Shown here: piece by piece, positions 60,481-64,000 of the stretch
Layout: every line of letters starts with the position of its first letter
How positions within the stretch are numbered: the first letter of the stretch is position 1
Source: Sinotaia quadrata
Lineage: Eukaryota > Mollusca > Gastropoda > Architaenioglossa > Viviparidae
Reading direction: 5' to 3'
Assembly (NCBI GenBank): GCA_028829895.1
Contig: CM054181.1
Span: forward strand, 106,307,360 to 106,371,359
Length of the DNA stretch: 64,000 bases
Made by a program: the position numbers and the translations under genes
Notes under the pieces: generated by a model
Told to the model about the DNA's origin: nothing
What the model saw: only the letters and a program-made list of their open reading frames with translations
The model's database searches: none

Positions 60481-61486
60481 TAATGATAACAATCCTCGCC
60501 ATGATTGCTGGCCTCATCATTCATTATAACTGACGGCAACATCGTCGTCTTCACCATCATTGTAATAGCTGCTGGCCTGTGTTTCACTCAAGAGTTGCCT
60601 GGCATTTCATTATGACATTGGCCTTCCAGTCTGGATTACTGCCATCGATATCGCTGTTCGTTTTTTGTGATCGCCTTTGTTATCATCTTTGTTGTCATCT
60701 TCATCAATGAAAATCGTATTAGTTTGAGATCTTAACGGTCTGTCTAGATTGCACATCTCTACAACGAATGACGTAAATCGTCATCGACTTGATCGTCATC
60801 CACATCATCGATATCATCGGGAAAATCTTATTCATTATCTTAATTATCAAGTTCGATTGCACTGATTTGCGTCTGTGAGTGAAATCTTTATACATATAAG
60901 AACAAAATGTCGCAAGAAATAATACTTTTTGAATAATTAGAATATTTTCGCAACCGACTCGGCGTAACGCTACACCCTTAGACGCATGGTACATAATGCA
61001 TTTGCAAATTGAGACACATCCGCATCAGACGAGGAAAATCAAGACGAACAATTTAGTTTGTGTGTGTGTGGGGGGGGTGGTCTTTTTGCATCAAACCCAC
61101 AACCCGATGGAGACATAGTGATCATAACAGAACGTTAATTCCCAATGCTTAGATGCGTCCCTGAAAATGCCATAGGAACCCAAACGAATGACAACTTTCA
61201 GACTAAAGTAAATAAAAATGTCAGTTCTCGGCACGAGTTAGACAGAGAAGCAAGGTAGTGAACGTAGCCATGCAAGGGGCGATAATCGCAAGAAACCAAA
61301 GTGACGGTTCCTATAAGTATTCACATGGGAAGCCTATGGAAATAGTGGTCCAGAATGTAGGTCACCGGAAGTGCTGAAATAGTAGTCTATCCGGCTGAAG
61401 TATTCGTGTCGATTGCTCTTGGGAGTGTCAATGAATTGTTCCAAGATGATGGTTGGAGGGAAAGTAAGAGTAGAGACCGAATTGAC
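60481..61486. other. non-coding DNA, no gene recognised
   Basis: 60480-60860 is enriched in ATCAT/ATCGT motifs. 61110-61460 is balanced and repeat-free but shows no specific feature. A TG/G run (GTGTGTGTGGGGGGGG) lies near 61062. Confidence 0.45.
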
Positions 61487-61735
61487 TTAGGACTGGAGTG
61501 GGATGGAGACTACTGGATCAGTCACTACTGAAACAAAGAAGCCAGACAATATGAAATATTCATAAAACGGAATATTTGAAGTGTGGCGTAGTGGGTAGGA
61601 GAAAATGCCGTGAAAATTGATGCTCCTAGACGGCAGACTAATGGCATTAGGTCGAGTTGACCTGCTGAACCCAACGTAGGCGATATACAGTAATCTGTGG
61701 AATCTAGGAAGATCTAAATAGACCAACTCGGCTCA
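61487..61735 (+). mobile_element. possible tRNA-derived SINE fragment
   Basis: TGGCGTAGTGGG at 61584-61595 matches the polymerase III A-box consensus TRGCNNAGYNGG at every position. GGTCGAGTT at 61650 resembles a B box missing one base, 54 bp downstream. A 79-codon minus frame covers the same place but is unrecognised. No flanking duplication or tail was found. Confidence 0.22.
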
Positions 61736-62420
61736 AAGAATGACTAAATGTTTGTAATTGGAACAGGTATGATAGAGATGGTAGGGGTTGGGCACTGACA
61801 ATAAAAATTAAGGAACAAATTTTAAAACAAAAATAGTACTTTATTTTTTATAAAACAGAAAATGGGAGAATAAAATCTTGTAATCTGTCTTGGCCCACGC
61901 CACACAAGTTTCGCGGAGTCTTGAAGTAACAGGTGCACACTTTATAGAAGAAGTATATATATATTACATTTGGTTACGTCCGTTAGTTCAGAGCGTCAAT
62001 ACAATGACGTCATTAATTTTGCCACTTTTATGTATTTCTGCGACTGATTGTTCACTTTCTATTCTTCTTTATTCTTCTGCGTGTGTGTTTTTTTTTTTAA
62101 AAAAAAAGATTTGTTGTTGGCGATGTTTTATGTGTGCGCACGTGTGGTCGTTGTAAAAGCACAGAGAGTGGGAGACACATATAAAACACATTGACGGCCA
62201 GGCCGGAGGCAATGAATACAACTCACCATGGACAACAATTTTTATAAGGGGGCAGAGGTGTGACCATAATGGAAACTAGTTAGCTATAGTTTTGTTTTTT
62301 ATTGTGTGTGGACACATTCGGAATCTTGCGCTGCGGGCAGGTCAGTCAAATGTGCACGAATCACGTGAAAGAGACCAAGGTCGAAGTGAGAAATACCGCT
62401 AGACAAGTTGGCACGCAGAC

Positions 62421-62422
<2 letters not shown>
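61736..62422. other. non-coding DNA
   Basis: A perfect CRE palindrome TGACGTCA lies at 62005-62012 in ACAATGACGTCATTAATT. A T/A run lies at 62089-62108. No gene supported. Confidence 0.5.
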
Positions 62423-62423
<1 letters not shown>

Positions 62424-62456
<33 letters not shown>

Positions 62457-62507
62457 TCACATAGATAGATAGATATATATATAGATAGATAGATAGATGG
62501 ATGGATG

Positions 62508-62542
<35 letters not shown>

Positions 62543-62633
62543 GGATAGATAGATAGATAGATGGATGAATGGATAGATAGATAGATAGATAGATAGATGG
62601 ATGAATGGATAGATAGATAGATAGATAGATAGA
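62424..62633. repeat. (CA)n and (GATA)n/(GATG)n array
   Basis: About 15 CA units, a short spacer, then mixed GATA/GATG units with a repeated GGATGAATGGATA block. Confidence 0.97.
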
Positions 62634-63363
62634 AGCAGCAATACGACTGAATAGAATTAAAGCTATGCAAAAGCTAGCATTGGAAATAAATAATTGCTAG
62701 TTTATTGCTTATTGATATTTGCCATTCGATTATTCTGATGATGACCACATTAAGAAGGAAGAGACAGATGCCAAAGAGTGATTGACAATGTTAATGGCGA
62801 TGCTGCTTTGATCCATATTTCGGCTGCATTGGAGGATGACGATAATGATGATGATGATGATACGACGACGACGATTGAAAAAATATGTCATCTTAACGTT
62901 GATTACTTCACCTCTAGTGTGCTTTGGAATAGTGTTTGCCATAATGCCATGAAAGTTCTTGATAACGTTCAAGGGAAGAAAACCAGCGACATAAAATGCG
63001 ATTTGTGGACACCACTAAGTAGAAGAATAGTACAGGGTGAGTGTAAAATATCTAATCTCTTAAACCTTTGAAACATAAATCTAAAATATTTATTTCAATA
63101 TGTCTAACTTCAACACGCTTCTTGGCAAAGTCTCAAACCTCTTAACGCTGAACGCAGCCTCGTAGCGATATGTCTGATAGCGAGCAGACAGACAATTTAA
63201 TAAAATGTTCACGTATAGTTGTTATTTGTTTCGTTTTTACACGGATTGTTTCATCTATCATTCTGCTTACTTGTATTTTTTTACAGTTTTATTTTTTAAT
63301 TTGCTCAAGTCTCGCAAAGTGAATGAAGACTGCGTCCATGACAAAATAAACTTTTACGGACAA
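62634..63363. other. AT-rich non-coding DNA
   Basis: A GAT/GAC tract (GATGACGATAATGATGATG) lies near 62834-62872. No gene supported. Confidence 0.5.
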
Positions 63364-63412
<49 letters not shown>

Positions 63413-63415
63413 ACA
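63364..63415. repeat. (CA)n microsatellite
   Basis: About 23 CA units. Confidence 0.97.
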
Positions 63416-64000
63416 CACAAGCACCAAATAATGCTGTTAATCACAAACATATACGCCGTTTGTACAATCATACAAACGTACGTACATACATAAGAGCAAA
63501 ATAAACATTTCATACACACAAACAAACACACATTCACACTGGCATGAGCATATGCGTATACATATTGTTAAATATATGCATGAGTATATATAATGCTTCT
63601 CGAATTAAGGAAAAACACAAATAATGAAGTTTTATTGTTTATAATGTCCTTCCTAACTTTCTTGTTTATTTCTTTGTTTCTTCGTTCATGGTTGTATTAT
63701 ATTTATTATCTTTATTAACATTCTTCTCTTGTTTATTTCTTTGTTTCTTCCTTCCTGGTTGCTGAATGTTTATTGGAGTTCAGTCGTCCTACGAAAGTTG
63801 ATCTCTGTGGTGGTCAGGAGAGGAGACGTGAGCATTGCGAGTGTCAATAATCACTGTGACATGCAGCCACGCCTTCACGTTTGCTTTTCTCAGTGCCCTC
63901 CAGTGTTGAGTATGCAAGATGGTCTCGTGTGACGTGTATTTTTCACACCAGTAAAGGTTCCATTGTTTTATTTATGTAGAAAGTAAAAACGATGGGTTGG
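63416..64000. other. non-coding DNA with 67-bp duplication
   Basis: CTTGTTTATTTCTTTGTTTC recurs at 63661 and 63728 as part of a two-copy repeat. The last 230 bp are balanced, with no recognised feature. Confidence 0.5.

Overview
The window looks like nuclear DNA from an animal. It is AT-rich, carries no long open reading frame with a recognisable domain, has no rRNA or convincing tRNA gene, and is saturated with simple repeats: (GATA)n, (TG/CA)n, (CT)n, (AGT/AAT)n. It also holds about two dozen unrelated minisatellite arrays with units of 23-135 bp. A decayed hAT DNA transposon lies at the left edge. This texture fits a lophotrochozoan, most plausibly a mollusc, but that is inference from repeat style; no diagnostic gene is present.

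Layout. 0-10 kb: the hAT remnant, a 43-bp minisatellite, GATA and TG tracts, two candidate regulatory islands (4.0-4.6 and 5.7-6.5 kb), a 135-bp tandem duplication, and a minus-strand promoter-like spot at 7.4 kb. 10-20 kb: a 51-bp array, a perfect 43-bp inverted repeat at 11.15-11.26 kb, long TG/CT/GATA tracts and a regulatory-looking island at 16.4-16.9 kb. 20-25 kb: a possible minus-strand exon at 21.0 kb, a 55-bp array, a long G/T-rich stretch, and a copy of an unrecognised element (23.40-24.06 kb, minus) whose sister lies at 31.69-32.27 kb in the opposite orientation. 25-42 kb: islands separated by AT-rich DNA and arrays, a second possible minus-strand exon at 37.05-37.25 kb, one copy of a 490-bp dispersed repeat (35.8 kb; sister at 48.85 kb) and a polypyrimidine tract at 41.7 kb. 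42.5-48 kb: eight minisatellites packed almost back to back, including a 42-bp array with dimeric higher-order structure. 48-64 kb: very long GATA arrays, two perfect CRE palindromes at 55.2-55.4 kb, a CTCF-like motif at 54.35 kb, a 44-bp array carrying CRE half-sites, a strong regulatory-looking island at 60.0-60.5 kb and a possible tRNA-derived SINE at 61.6 kb.

Reading. The window is best seen as an intergenic or intronic stretch. Compositionally balanced islands rich in homeodomain-type and CRE-type motifs sit in a sea of tandem repeats, which resembles the surroundings of a developmental regulator gene. No whole gene can be assembled. A few short coding-like segments with good splice signals are listed at low confidence; two of them (37.05-37.25 and 21.01-21.21 kb, minus) are phase-compatible with each other. 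Cross-species conservation and transcription cannot be judged from this sequence alone.
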